Assembly: GCA_025201805.1 (NCBI GenBank)
Contig: MU619389.1
Coordinates: 1,193-53,982 of the forward strand
From: Parasitella parasitica
Lineage: Eukaryota > Mucoromycota > Mucoromycetes > Mucorales > Mucoraceae
Direction: 5' to 3'
Length of the DNA: 52,790 nucleotides
The position numbers and the translations under genes were made by a program. Shown one piece after another: positions 1 to 9,786 of the stretch (position 1 is its first letter; every line of letters begins with the position of its first letter). A model generated the notes under the pieces. It did no database searches and was not told the DNA's origin. It saw only the letters and a list, made by a program, of their open reading frames with translations.

Positions 1-43
1 TGTCGGTGTCGATGTCGGTGTCGATGTCGATGTTGGTGCCGTG
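1..43. repeat. GTCGGT/GTCGAT hexamer microsatellite
   Basis: The window opens with about seven imperfect copies of a six-base unit (GTCGGT/GTCGAT). It ends about 20 bases before the start codon of the nuclease-like gene at 65. The reverse complement of the same unit occurs at 1953-1972, on the far side of the paired gene. Confidence 0.8.
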
Positions 44-64
44 TCTTATCTTTTTTCTTTAAAA

Positions 65-1128
65 ATGGAGGAAGATATAGATAACTGGTATTTGCCTTTT
101 GAAATGAGGTGTGGGACTGATTTTACTGCTAAACTTACCCTAAACAACAAAACCATTATAAATATTATTGTTCATCAATTACTTGGTAAGTATGGTTTTT
201 TTTTATTCACGAAGCGGAATTTACACATTTATTTTTCATAGGATCAGATATTCCTAATAATGCATACATCTCTGGCTCAACAGAATGGGCAGATGGTAAA
301 AGATCAGATGCATTATATATACCAAGAAATGAAGTGACGCGTGATCTACCACCCATCTTGGTTGAAGTTCAAAATCATGTTGATCAACGATTTATGTTGA
401 GGCTAATTAACTATTGCGCTAATGTGTATGATCGTTATGAGGTGTTGCCTGTTGTGCTTGTCTTTGTAGTAGAAAAATTTTCCAATACCATATTTGAGGA
501 AAGTTTTGTTGAGAAAGCAAGTGCTCCATATATTCTAGAAACTCAGTGTGAACATTGGGCGAAGTCAGCTAACTTCGTTTCAGCCAAGTCAATTGAAAAT
601 TATATTCAAGACTCCATGGATCCATTTGTGGTACTTGCCTATTTCACCTCATCGCAAGCACAAAACTTGAAATCGCTAACGTTTGCTGCTGATTCGACAG
701 TACGCTTTCTGTGGTCTATATGTCAAAAAAACATGATGAAGAAAAACCAGAATGAACTATATCAGGTTCTTGATCAAGCTACAAACAAAGTACAAGAAAT
801 AATCGAAATACAAGATGAAGATCCTATTCTGATGCTGGAAAAAAGCCAAAACTTTGCCAAAGAGTTCCTAGGAATCATTGAGGGCCAGAAAAGAAAGTTA
901 AATGAAGAATATGAACTAGATCTACAAGCCTTAGAGGCACAAAAGAAAAAATATACAACAGAAGATTTTCTTTTTATCGAAAGCATGCCAGAGCCAAACA
1001 AGTCAAAAAACTGGAAAAAGATTTTTAATGCAGGAAAAATCAAAGGGTTATTTAACTCTTATACCTCAGCAAACTCTTTAAAAAGTTCTTACCACCATGC
1101 CGTTAAACGTACCAAAAAACAAAAATAA
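65..1128 (+). CDS. PD-(D/E)XK-nuclease-like D...EVQ protein, copy A
   Basis: Two exons, join(65..185, 242..1128), give 335 aa; the 56-nt intron has GTAAGT and ATAG ends. I recognise no named gene. The fold assignment is inference: D63 in KRSDALYIP is followed 19 residues later by PPILVEVQ (E82, Q84), the D...ExQ pattern seen in PD-(D/E)XK enzymes where the lysine is replaced by glutamine, as in Rpn-type transposase-linked nucleases. An alpha/beta-looking region follows, then a charged coiled-coil-like stretch (about 256-286) and a basic tail (KRTKKQK, 329-335) that could be a nuclear signal or contact nucleic acid. A paralogue lies tail-to-tail 29 nt downstream, and two more copies form the palindrome at 48658-49432, so this is a multicopy family. 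Function unknown. No frameshift or internal stop is visible, so this is the best candidate for an intact member. Confidence 0.7.
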
Positions 1129-1157
1129 CTTTTTATTTATTTCCAAATAAAGTATTT

Positions 1158-1817
1158 TCATTCTCTTTTTTTAATAATTGTCTCGCACAGCAAACTAATA
1201 GTTTGATTTTCTACGTTGGAAGAAAAGGATAATATCTTGTCTGGATGAGACAAAAACTGACATAACACAAGGAAAGCATTCATAGGTTGATCATTTAAAG
1301 GTGTGACATCCAAATCGGAAAGAAACATCAGACATTTTTCTGCCCAAAAATCAGATTTGATCTTCACCAAATGGGAATTTGGTTCATCTACATTTGAGCC
1401 AAGACAGTCTTTGTGGGCAATAATTAATACAATTGGTAAATAATTGAATCTTTCGTAAACAAGTATACAGTATTGCATAATTTTCAGAATCAATACTTGA
1501 TTAATTTCACTTTGAATAGTTACGACTATTGGTTTGAAACGTTCGTCGCTTTCATTCTGAGATTTGTATACTTTAAAAAAACCTCCAGCCTCTGGCCATC
1601 CATTCTGATGCACCACATAGTTGCTTTTTGGAACGTGTGTACCTATAAGTAAAGTCATGTGTTATATAAGAGCAGTGAGGTTTATAAGAAGGCTATGATG
1701 CATCATACCGACCAAAACTCGAACGATCAGATTTATTATTTCTTGTTCATTCAGTAGAAGCTGAGCTATAAGATCTGCGTTTGACTTCCATTTAAATGGT
1801 AGATTAGGAGTATCCAT
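1158..1817 (-). CDS. D...EVQ family paralogue with lost motif residues, copy B
   Basis: Exons complement(1158..1642, 1709..1817) give 197 aa. The intron sits at the same place and phase as in copy A (after the first base of a Gly codon), which shows common descent. Read against copy A, the aspartate of RSDALY becomes F59 (GFFKVY) and LVEVQ becomes VVTIQ (E82 to T78), so both acidic residues are gone while the glutamine (Q80) and surrounding hydrophobic pattern remain. The protein stops about 140 residues early and lacks the coiled coil and basic tail of copy A. Reading frame and intron are intact, so it may still be expressed as a non-catalytic, truncated protein; it could also be a decaying gene. 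Its stop is 29 nt from that of copy A, on the opposite strand. Confidence 0.6.
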
Positions 1818-1847
1818 ACTCTCGTTTATTATCTATTAAGGAGTGAG

Positions 1848-1972
1848 TTTTTATGTACAATTTTTTTTTTTTTTTTTTGGTTACGAATTTTCCTAGCGGG
1901 TCCGGCTCGGTACCCCGAGCATGGTGAATTTTTATTTACCTTTTTATGTACACCGACGCCGACACCGACAAA
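1848..1972. repeat. Poly-T tract, GC hairpin and inverted ACCGAC hexamers
   Basis: Upstream of copy B lie an 18-base T run (1861-1878), a perfect 6-bp hairpin (GCTCGG/CCGAGC, 1905-1920, 4-nt loop), and ACCGAC-type hexamers at 1953-1972. The hexamers are the reverse complement of those at the window start. The motif TTTTATGTACA occurs twice (about 1849 and 1943). A role as promoter or element boundary is only possible, not shown. Confidence 0.6.
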
Positions 1973-2535
1973 AAAAATACGGGTCCTAATCCCTCAGAAC
2001 GCTCGTATAACTCTAACCCTAAATTCCTAGTCTCTATTATGGCTCGGATCCTTTTTCCACTTTCATCGAATTGTCCTCCTTTCAATCCCTTTTTTTCGAC
2101 TTTCATCTTTCAGAGCTAAAACTTATCCAGAGATTCTTTCGCTCTATTGGCGATGCCGTATATTTAAAACGGCAATATTGAGTAAGAGTTGAAACGCTAC
2201 ACATTGTTGATTAAGGCATGTAATGCCATAACTGCTGAAATTCTATACAACTCCCCCCTCCCCCTCATGTTATAAAAAAAACACCATTCTAATCGTTTTT
2301 AAGTCAAAAAATACATATCATTTTTAACTCAATTTGATTTAGCTTATTGTGACATTTCTTTATTTCAAAAGGACAAAATTTCTAGACATACAGGGACAAT
2401 CATTTTTGGCTTAATGCCATTAATTTTTTGGTTATGGACATTTGATTTTCTCAAAGTGACAAAATTTACCGTTCTCACTGTATTCCTTGACAAGAGGGTA
2501 CTTTTTACTTTTCCATTTTTTTTTAACAAGGGGTT
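1973..2535. other. AT-rich intergenic stretch
   Basis: No coding region or RNA gene was recognised. Two short hairpins occur near 2155-2230 (GCCGT...ACGGC and GGCAT...ATGCC). The segment separates the gene pair from the dispersed repeat. Confidence 0.5.
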
Positions 2536-4745
2536 ATTGCAGCAAAATATTCATTAGTTATCTTCTTGTGCTCCCAATTTGATGGGTCACACCTGTTTTA
2601 TCATATTATTATGAATGAAGGTATACTTGCGGTACCAAAAATGCCTACTTTATAGAGCTGTGTCTTGTACTAGACTTGAAATTGACTTGATATCATCTCC
2701 AGATAGATATTTTTTACAGCTTAAAAGCAAAAACTTTAGCTTCGCGTGCCATTTTTTGATTGATTTTCATAATCAAAAGTGCCCTGGAAATGCCAGAAAT
2801 AGTATCCATTGGGAAAAAACTATATTATAAATGATTTTGGTGCAATTTAAGCATATTTTTTTTTCGATACAAAATGACGGATTTTTTCGATTTTTTCCTT
2901 GTATCCACACATCCAAAATCATCAATTATGCATTATTCTCAATTTTGACCCCAAAAATACAACTTTTTACTATGGCATATATTGGATGACTTCCAAAACT
3001 AAAAAATGAATAAATTTTATTCATTTGTCAACTCCGTTAGATTGAGATTCGTCCCGATATAAACCACGATTTATTTGCGTTTATTCACGTCAATAAAGGT
3101 TGTTAATATCAGTATAAAACTTCGATTTTATTGAGACATTGTGGTTCGATGGCTTTTTACAGTTGATGTACAAGAAATCAAGATTACTATTTTATAATAT
3201 TCATATAATATTAAGTTAAAGGTGCTTTTGTTTACAAATAATACAAATGAACGAAAACACACGAAGTAAAGGTGCATCGTAAAGATAAAAATAAGGACGA
3301 AGACGGCGACAACGAAGATTGGGGGGAAGAAAAAGATGTGAATAAGAAAATGTTAAGGACGTCAGAGGCAAAAGCCCTAAGCGTGATTAAATGCTATGGA
3401 GTGGTTTTTTTTTTTTTTTTTTGCATAAATTCTTTATTCATCGTTTAATTTGGCCTCTACCCCCCTCGTCAGATTTGGCTGTAAATCACAAAAAGTGAAT
3501 AAATTTTATTCACTCGTTATTCACGTCTTTTGAACATCCGAATATTTTCAATCCCAATTGAATAACAGATTTATTCACGATTTTATTTATTCAAGTTTTG
3601 GAAGTCGTCCATTGGAGGAAAATGATCGTAAAAGACCACTCCTTGATCTGAAAGACTGGAAATGCTTTCTGATTAAGCAGAATTTTGACTTTTCCCTCAT
3701 AATCTGTTTTGAGGTTTTCTCGATATAATTTCTCCCATAAGAATACGAGAATTATGAAATAATACCATCCGTGTAGAGCGTCCAAAAATACAGCTATTAT
3801 CATAGACTGAAAGCCGTGGTATGCATAGTATCAGGGGATGGTATCTTGCCTTAAAGAAGTAATTTTGTTTTCTAATTGTACAAATGGAGTTTTGAAAGAA
3901 TTTTTGCTTCCTGATTTTGGTCGCGTTTAATCTCCGCTATCCAAGGAAGATGGTGCTTTTTTTTGAAGAAAGCATTAGCTTCAAGAAGCCAAAGCTTGCC
4001 CAATTCAAGAGAAAAATAGCTGCAAACTAGTTTATTTAAATTTTATGCTTCTTTGCTTTCTAATGGTGGAACTTGCATGTCTGTAACTAGCTTGACGATC
4101 TCACGCTTCGATTTTGAAGAATACTTTTCCGAAAAAAGTCAGAAAAGTCGTTACCTTCATCTGATTTCAACTCAAAGAGCACAAAAACTTGCTCAAAGTT
4201 ATGCAAATATGTAATGAAAAAGTGTATTATAGTCTAATGTATTAATTTAAATTACTCGATTTTGTGTCTGAAATTGCCAAACATTGTTTCCTCACAGTTT
4301 TTGTCTTTCTTCTGACAATTACACACTGAAATTGGCGTAGACCCAAAAAAAAAAAAAAAGGAAAGCAGAAAAAAATCAGGCGCCTAAAATCTACGCAGGC
4401 ATTGCAAAGACAAACACATTTGGACCATTCCAATATTATGGAAAATATAGCACAAGGTTGATTAGCTGCTCTATTGTGCAACTGGATATACAGAATTCAA
4501 CTTGGTACTTGTCTGACAAGAACTTCTACACTAGAAGACGCCAGATCAACTGAAGGTATAAGAAAGTGCTAAAGAAAAGAAAACAATCTACCACCAGGAT
4601 AAAACACCCATTCACAAAGAATTATCTCTATAGAAATTTATAAAAATCCCAAGGGCACAAGCGTGTTTATCTTCAACCTTGCTCTCCGTTCCTGAATCAA
4701 AGGTTTTTTAATCCCAGAATCACAGATGGTTGCCAATAGATAACC
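2536..4745 (+). repeat. Dispersed repeat, copy 1 (interrupted by a MITE)
   Basis: This segment matches 46610-48212 in the same orientation and with high identity. Similarity fades into both flanks, so the ends are approximate. Removing the insertion at 2984-3610 leaves about 1.58 kb, close to copy 2. Both copies contain short open stretches (a 79-aa minus-strand frame near 4242-4481 and a plus-strand frame near 4380-4550 ending after DKNFYTRRRQIN), but both are broken by stops and A-runs. I could not assign the remnant to a transposon superfamily. Confidence 0.75.
2984..3610. mobile_element. MITE-like non-autonomous DNA element
   Basis: The element is 627 bp, bounded by inverted ends reading GGATGACTTCCAAAACT on the left and GGACGACTTCCAAAACT on the right when read inwards. 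It is flanked by ATT at 2981-2983 and 3611-3613. The second copy of the host repeat has an uninterrupted ATT followed by GGAGG at 47071-47078, which is the empty site, so the insertion and a 3-bp target duplication are read directly. A slightly longer duplication (ATTGGA) is possible because the element ends also begin GGA. Internal TGAATAAATTTTATTCA-type palindromes occur near both ends. No transposase is encoded. Confidence 0.8.
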
Positions 4746-5031
4746 GTATAATGATATTGAAAAGTTTAAGCTCAAGAAGTAAAGAGTTTTATGTATGTTG
4801 AAATTGTTGCGTCAGAAAAGCATAAGGTTAAGCAATAATTAGATTGGTGATTCTTTGCATACAACAAATACAAGGAATAAGCTATTGATGTGGGACAACA
4901 TGTGTATTAACTTGGTATTGCGAACCAAGTTCAATATTAAAAAAGATGGCAATAAAGTCATTAATTTGTGTTTGATTTTATTTTTATATAGATGTATATA
5001 TATTTTTATTTATTTTTATTTTTAGCAGATT
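4746..5031. other. AT-rich spacer
   Basis: No gene recognised. It contains T/A-rich runs (around 4985-5030) ending in a pyrimidine-rich TTTTTAGCAG that could be a splice acceptor for the open frame that follows. Confidence 0.4.
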
Positions 5032-5367
5032 GTATTTTTCTATCCTCTGCGCAAAACAGGAATTAGTAAGTCAAAGCAGCAAACTTCAGACTATAAAAAT
5101 AGAGTAAAATTATCTTTAGAGATGTTAAGTGGTGTAAATTTCGAATCTATGCGCTTTAAAAACAAAAAACTAAGATTAGTACCTCTTCTAAACGGCAAGG
5201 CTGAGGAATCTCTGCTCAATCCCAAAGTTGCTTCAAAGAGTGCTGCAGGCACTGGCAATGGAATAATTGACATGATCAAAACAGCTGGATTAAACAAAAT
5301 CAATTTTCTCACTACCCTCAATTACATGTCTAGTATTTTTGAATCAAGGCAAGTTGACCATCGCTGA
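5032..5367 (+). pseudogene. Unassigned open frame, possible exon or gene relic
   Basis: A frame of about 110 codons stays open from a possible acceptor at 5030 to a stop at 5365. It has a methionine at 5122 (MLSGVNFESMRF, 81 codons). It contains a K/R-rich start and a Gly/Ala-rich middle (SKSAAGTGNGIIDMI). I recognise no family. The following sequence (5368-6230) holds other protein-like but stop-broken stretches, so the region is more likely a decayed gene or element than a working one. Confidence 0.25.
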
Positions 5368-6761
5368 TGAGTATGAGATATTGACTCTACAAAGGGCATA
5401 ATTTTCAGATGATTCTACTACAATTTCATCCCATGATGATTGTGATTTAGCCACTTTTCTTGCGATAGTAACAAGCAATTGACATGGACTATTCAGCAAT
5501 TTGTTAAAGAGCATGGCTTCGACATTCTTAAAGTCTACAGTACAGGTACAAATTATTCCACCTCCTAAGACATTCTCGGAAACATCGAAGGTTGGTTGTA
5601 TCTTTCTTGCGATACCATTACGGCGTCAAATACATGGAGTTGTAATCACAATACTAATTATTTCGTCTGCAACCTCTGCAACGCATCCTTCTCGAAAAGC
5701 TAGCAATACTTCCGCTCTTACTTTTATCAATGCTGGTTCATACTACTTTCAAGAGGTTTCCAATGTTTAGTTTCGTGTGAAAAGCTTCTCTTTGAAGCAA
5801 CAAACAGGGTTATTCTTGTATTCCATGTTCATTAACAGAAGAAAGTATTCGAATCTTAATGACCAATCTGCTGATAGTCAAGAGAGGCATCGAATGGAGT
5901 TTGACATCACAAAATCAACTATCGCGGATGACTTGGACATGCGCCACTGAGAGTATAACAACTCAAAGTCGAACGCGATGAGAAGGATATTTGAGTTTTT
6001 TCGAGTGAAAACGTTATAACAGTTTGGAAGCACTTATAGCAAAAAATACCCATCATGCTCATTGGCGATAGCAACTCGTTTATTCGTGCTGATCTCAGAT
6101 AAGGCAGCTTCTGGAGACAGGGCCATCATGCTCGATATATCTAACGCTTGCTACGCTATAATTACTATCAAACCTTCCTCATTCTCTAGGTGTCCATCAA
6201 GGCAAGCTCAAAACTTCTAAAGGCTTTTGTGTTTGTTTGTTTGCTCGAACCCCATTTCTTCTGACCGTTTTGTCATTCTTAACAGAGAGAGAAAGAGAGA
6301 GAGAGAGAAGCTCTGCTTTGGTTCTTCCAATGCTGCCTATTGCTTCTAGGTCAAAAGTCTCCCAAAAACTTTGATATACCGTAGCTACTGCCTATTTTTT
6401 TTTTTAAAAAAAAAGATGGCTCAAGCTCGCTGCCACACGATAGCATTAGTTTTCGGATGCTGTATGTGTTTATTTTTTTCATAAGCTTAATACTAAATCG
6501 CCCCAACTATCTGCCAACATCTTTTTGTGAGTTAATACAGAAATATAATCAATGACAACATCATGATTTTAATGTTTTTTGTCGAGAATATTCCAAAACC
6601 TTTGCATAGTCGGCACATCACACACCACAAACCATGATTCAGTTAATTGCGATTACATCATTATGAAACTCTCATGTGGAGTATAAATAACCCTTACATT
6701 CATTTTTCAGCTTCCTCATCTTTTTCTCTCTTAATACTGATATATATATACGTAAAACAAA
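5368..6761. other. Decayed, gene-poor stretch with AG microsatellite
   Basis: Several short frames look protein-like (for example near 5487-5760) but are broken by stops in every frame. TTTCTTGCGATA is repeated at about 5457 and 5602. A GAGA microsatellite lies at 6283-6309. The last 100 bases, with a pyrimidine-rich and TATATATA segment near 6741-6750, are probably the promoter of the small gene at 6762. Confidence 0.4.
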
Positions 6762-7035
6762 ATGTTTGATAATATGCTTCAATATAGCGGTGGCCTTGTC
6801 GGTCTCATCATCTTGATCCTCGATTTAATAGTTATTTTTGAAGTAATAAACTCAAATCGCAGCATTAGTGGTAAACTTGGCTGGTCTCTGTTAGTCTTTT
6901 TCTTCCCTATTGTTGGATTGATTCTCTACTTGTAAGTATATAATCAGAGGAGTTTTGTGTAGGATTAACGGTTGTATATATAGCTTGTTTAGTGGTCGTA
7001 ATGAGCATAATGCAAGATATGAAACAATAATTTAG
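6762..7035 (+). CDS. Small PLDc_N-type two-helix membrane protein
   Basis: Exons join(6762..6931, 6984..7035) give 73 aa. The protein has two hydrophobic helices: about 11-29 (GGLVGLIILILDLIVIFEV) and 41-58. They are separated by a short polar loop (NSNRSISGK), and the protein ends with the LYFLFSGR pattern. This arrangement, including the tryptophan opening helix 2 and the FxGR end, matches the phospholipase D/nuclease N-terminal (PLDc_N) domain found as a stand-alone small membrane protein in many fungi and bacteria. The intron is a 52-nt GTAAGT...TATATAG. The stop lies 44 nt from that of the convergent cyclophilin gene. No enzymatic role is expected from this domain alone; its function is unknown. 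Confidence 0.75.
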
Positions 7036-7079
7036 CCGCAACATCCTTTTATTTCAAGCTAATAAACTGAAAAATCAGC

Positions 7080-8104
7080 TTACTCTAAGCGACATTTTGT
7101 GATGAAAACTGCGTCTATGGGGCTAAACGAGGACAAGTACGGTTATTAGCTTTGAAATAACATGTCTTTCGTTTAAAAATAATCATTACCGGTTCTCGCT
7201 GGTTGTTCTAACCAGCCCCATTCTTTTTACTACGTTCATACCATCACTCACTCGACCAAAGATTGTGTGTTTGCCTATATTTTGAGTGTTAAAACGCATA
7301 CCGATTTATCTGATAGTAAAGGACAATACCATCTAGCCACGGCGTAGGAGCTAGTGTGATGAAAAACTAGATTTTGTTTTGGGGATTGCTAATATTCAGT
7401 AGATGCATAATTAACTTGATCAAATAATTTTACTTGGGAACCGTTCGTGTTTGGGCCAGAATTGGCCATGCTGAGAATACCAGCACCAGTATGCTTGAGT
7501 TCACGATTGAATTCGTCCTCAAATTTCTCGCTAAATATGCACCTTTACTTTAATTTCGAGATCATATAGTCTTCAATTCTACATTTACCCGTAAATTGAC
7601 ATACCACCACGACCAGTACCCGTTGGATCGCCACCTATTTCTGTAAATCAGCAAATACCATTATTAGTCCAGATTGATGTATGAATCACCTTGAATCATG
7701 AAATCCTATGAAAGCCAAGTAAATTCGAATTAAAAATCTAACTGGTGTATTTTGTTTCAACCTACAGCAATGATACGATGGAACTATCATAATATAATGA
7801 ATAAAAGGATTTTGAAATAAAGATGGATGACTTACGCTGACGTTGTCATATTTTCCTTGCTTTGCCTACAAACAATCTGTTAATTTTTTCTTCAGGACTT
7901 GAAAATGTAGATTCAAACTCTTACAAGTTCATAAAAGTTTTTACAGGTTCTAATGAAGAGAGAGAAAAAAAAAAGGGTATTGGTTTTATGTCGAAACAAG
8001 GTCGCCTTCACAGATCAAACATACCTTGGTGCATGGTCCCAGTAAAGTTCAATATTAATTGATCCCATAGAGGTATCAAGGATGACAGATCTGGTATCAG
8101 ACAT
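7080..8104 (-). CDS. PPIL1: PPIL1-type cyclophilin (peptidyl-prolyl cis-trans isomerase)
   Basis: Ten exons, complement(7080..7122, 7190..7274, 7330..7366, 7434..7530, 7589..7634, 7690..7705, 7766..7783, 7836..7865, 7925..7949, 8025..8104), sum to 477 nt (158 aa). All junctions have GT/AG ends and keep phase. The protein is a single cyclophilin domain with the catalytic-site segments [42 protein letters not shown] and the PPIL1-like C-terminal NRPIDAV. PPIL1 isomerises proline bonds and is a spliceosome component working next to SKIP/Prp45. One arginine of the usual site appears in FHRII. It lacks the signal peptide of secreted cyclophilins and is short for the family (about 160 aa), as PPIL1 is. 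Two exons of 16 and 18 nt are unusually small. Confidence 0.9.
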
Positions 8105-8192
8105 TATTAGATTTCAAGAATTGAAGAACAAGATACGATTCAGTATTGACATTTTTTGTTTTATTTATACAATTTTTTTTTCGACATCAGCT

Positions 8193-9602
8193 CTAATCAA
8201 ATGTAACCTTGGTTCCCTTAAACTCTTGCACTGTTGGCTTTTGTCGTTGAGCAGCATACAGTGCCTGGCCTGGCTTCACTTTTTCGTGGCTGACAGGCTT
8301 CTTGGGCCTTCTCTCTCTAAATTCTCTAGTTTCTTCACCCTGGTGATGACCCTCAGCGTCATCCTTTTTTTGTCTCTTAGGGTGGGGTTCTCCAGATGCT
8401 GCTGAATCGGGAGAAGTATTTGTTGGTGGAGATGAATTGTTAAGGCTCTCTGTCTTTTTCTTTTCGCGCATTAGCCAAGGTTTCGATCTCATATGAGCCT
8501 CTGCACTACCAAATTCGACACGCACTTTGCGTCCATCCAAATTGTGCTTGTCAGGAGCACGAATTGCTTTAGTAGCAGATTCGATGTCGTGGTAATCGAC
8601 ATAACCAAAGCCTTTGCATTTGCCCGAATCTTCAAATGTAGCAACACGCACTTTGCGGATCTCACCTGCCCACTCAAAATTTTCTCGGATAGATTTTTCT
8701 GTGGTATCAAAGCTGAGATTGCCGAGGAAAAGTGTAGGACAAGGAGGATTCTTTTGCTTCTTAATCTCTCTCTTTTCTGCTTCGGTAGGGGCTTTTGACC
8801 CGTCAGCACGTTCATAATTCTCGGCATCCTTGATTAACAGTGAGCGACCCTCTAGTTTTTTTTCTGACATGGAAGCGCCTTTGGCCGCTTCTTCAGGCGT
8901 GGAAAAGAAAATGTATGCAAAACTAGAATAGGTCATTGTTAGTTTCTCAATTTTACTGCTCCAGCAACAAAGATTGGGTACCCTTTGTTGTAATTCTTGG
9001 CTCCATTTCCTTTGGGGCATTTGATACGAGTAATTTCGCCACATTCAGTAAAGAATTGTTTGATTGCGGCTAAAGTAGTGCCGTAAGAAAGATTGCCAAC
9101 CCAAATCCCGTATTCTTTTTCCTTTTCCTTCTTTTCGGCTTTGGCTTTGGTTTTCTTGACAGGCTCAATGACGTTGCCATCAGCATCCAACACTGGTTCT
9201 TTAGGTTCCTCGTCTTCCTCCTCGTCTTCATTATCGCTCAGCTCACCCCTCTTTTATAAATTAAATGTAAATGGTCTATTGGATGGCCGTCATTCAAGCG
9301 AGATGCTTTACCTTTCTCTTTTTGTTCAGATCCTTCTTTGACTTTTTCTTTTCTCTGTTCTTTCTGTTGATCTCACGCTGAGCTTGCCTTTCTTCTTTTG
9401 TCATCTCCTTCTTGAGTCTCCTCTTTTCAGCCTTCAGGGCAAGGCGAGTCTTCTCCTCCTCATCTACTTGCATATCTGTGATCTCTTCAAGCACATTGAA
9501 AGCGTCGTCTTGTTTTGCTTGTGATTTGATCTCTTTCATTGCAACTGAATCCTCAATACTACTAGGTTTTTCGCTTTGTTCTTTCTTGGTTTTTGAGCCC
9601 AT
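8193..9602 (-). CDS. nop13: NOP13-like nucleolar double-RRM protein
   Basis: Exons complement(8193..8922, 8982..9250, 9312..9602) give 429 aa. The first 97 residues are a lysine/glutamate-rich coiled region, followed by an acidic patch (DNEDEEEDEEP). RRM1 (about 144-227) begins YGIWVGNLSYGTT with RNP1-like KGFAYIFF. RRM2 (about 243-325) begins TLFLGNLSFDTT with RNP1 KGFGYVDY. The basic C-terminal tail ends KGTKVTFD, as Nop13-type proteins do. Yeast Nop13 is a nucleolar RNA-binding protein of the 90S pre-ribosome, so a role in ribosome assembly is inferred. The gene is divergent from the zinc-finger gene at 9787, sharing a 184-bp promoter. Introns are 61 and 59 nt. Nsr1/nucleolin-type proteins are the alternative but normally carry RGG repeats, absent here. 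Confidence 0.85.
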
Positions 9603-9786
9603 AATAATGTCTATTAGTCGAGTAAAGAGGTTGATTCAACAAAAAATTTGACACTTGTGTTTGTTATTGGGATTAGGCATGATCCCAAGTCAAAATGGTC
9701 ACATTGTAATGGTAAATGTGTATTTGAACCTGTCCAGTAAGCCACTGTAAACGAATCAAGTATTCCTCTGCTTTCCGTCAGCACAT
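9603..9786. promoter_or_regulatory. Bidirectional promoter between NOP13-like and ZNF830-like genes
   Basis: The two start codons are divergent and 184 bp apart, so both promoters must lie here. No clear TATA box is visible. Shared control of an RNA-binding protein and a splicing factor is possible but only inferred. Confidence 0.5.

Noticed and set aside
1981-2030. CCTAA/CCCTAA-like words suggesting a telomere
   Set aside because: Only isolated copies occur (near 1983 and 2020), with no tandem array.
4242-4481. 79-codon minus-strand frame conserved in both repeat copies as a possible gene
   Set aside because: It contains a homopolymer-coded Phe run and lies antisense to a more protein-like but broken plus frame, so conservation follows from the recent duplication of the repeat.
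2536-4745. Assignment of the dispersed repeat to a Fanzor/TnpB-like or other named transposon
   Set aside because: Segments such as DKNFYTRRRQIN were suggestive, but no RuvC or zinc-ribbon residues could be placed.
8489-9341. Several 65-110 codon frames on both strands
   Set aside because: All are shadows of the NOP13-like exons.
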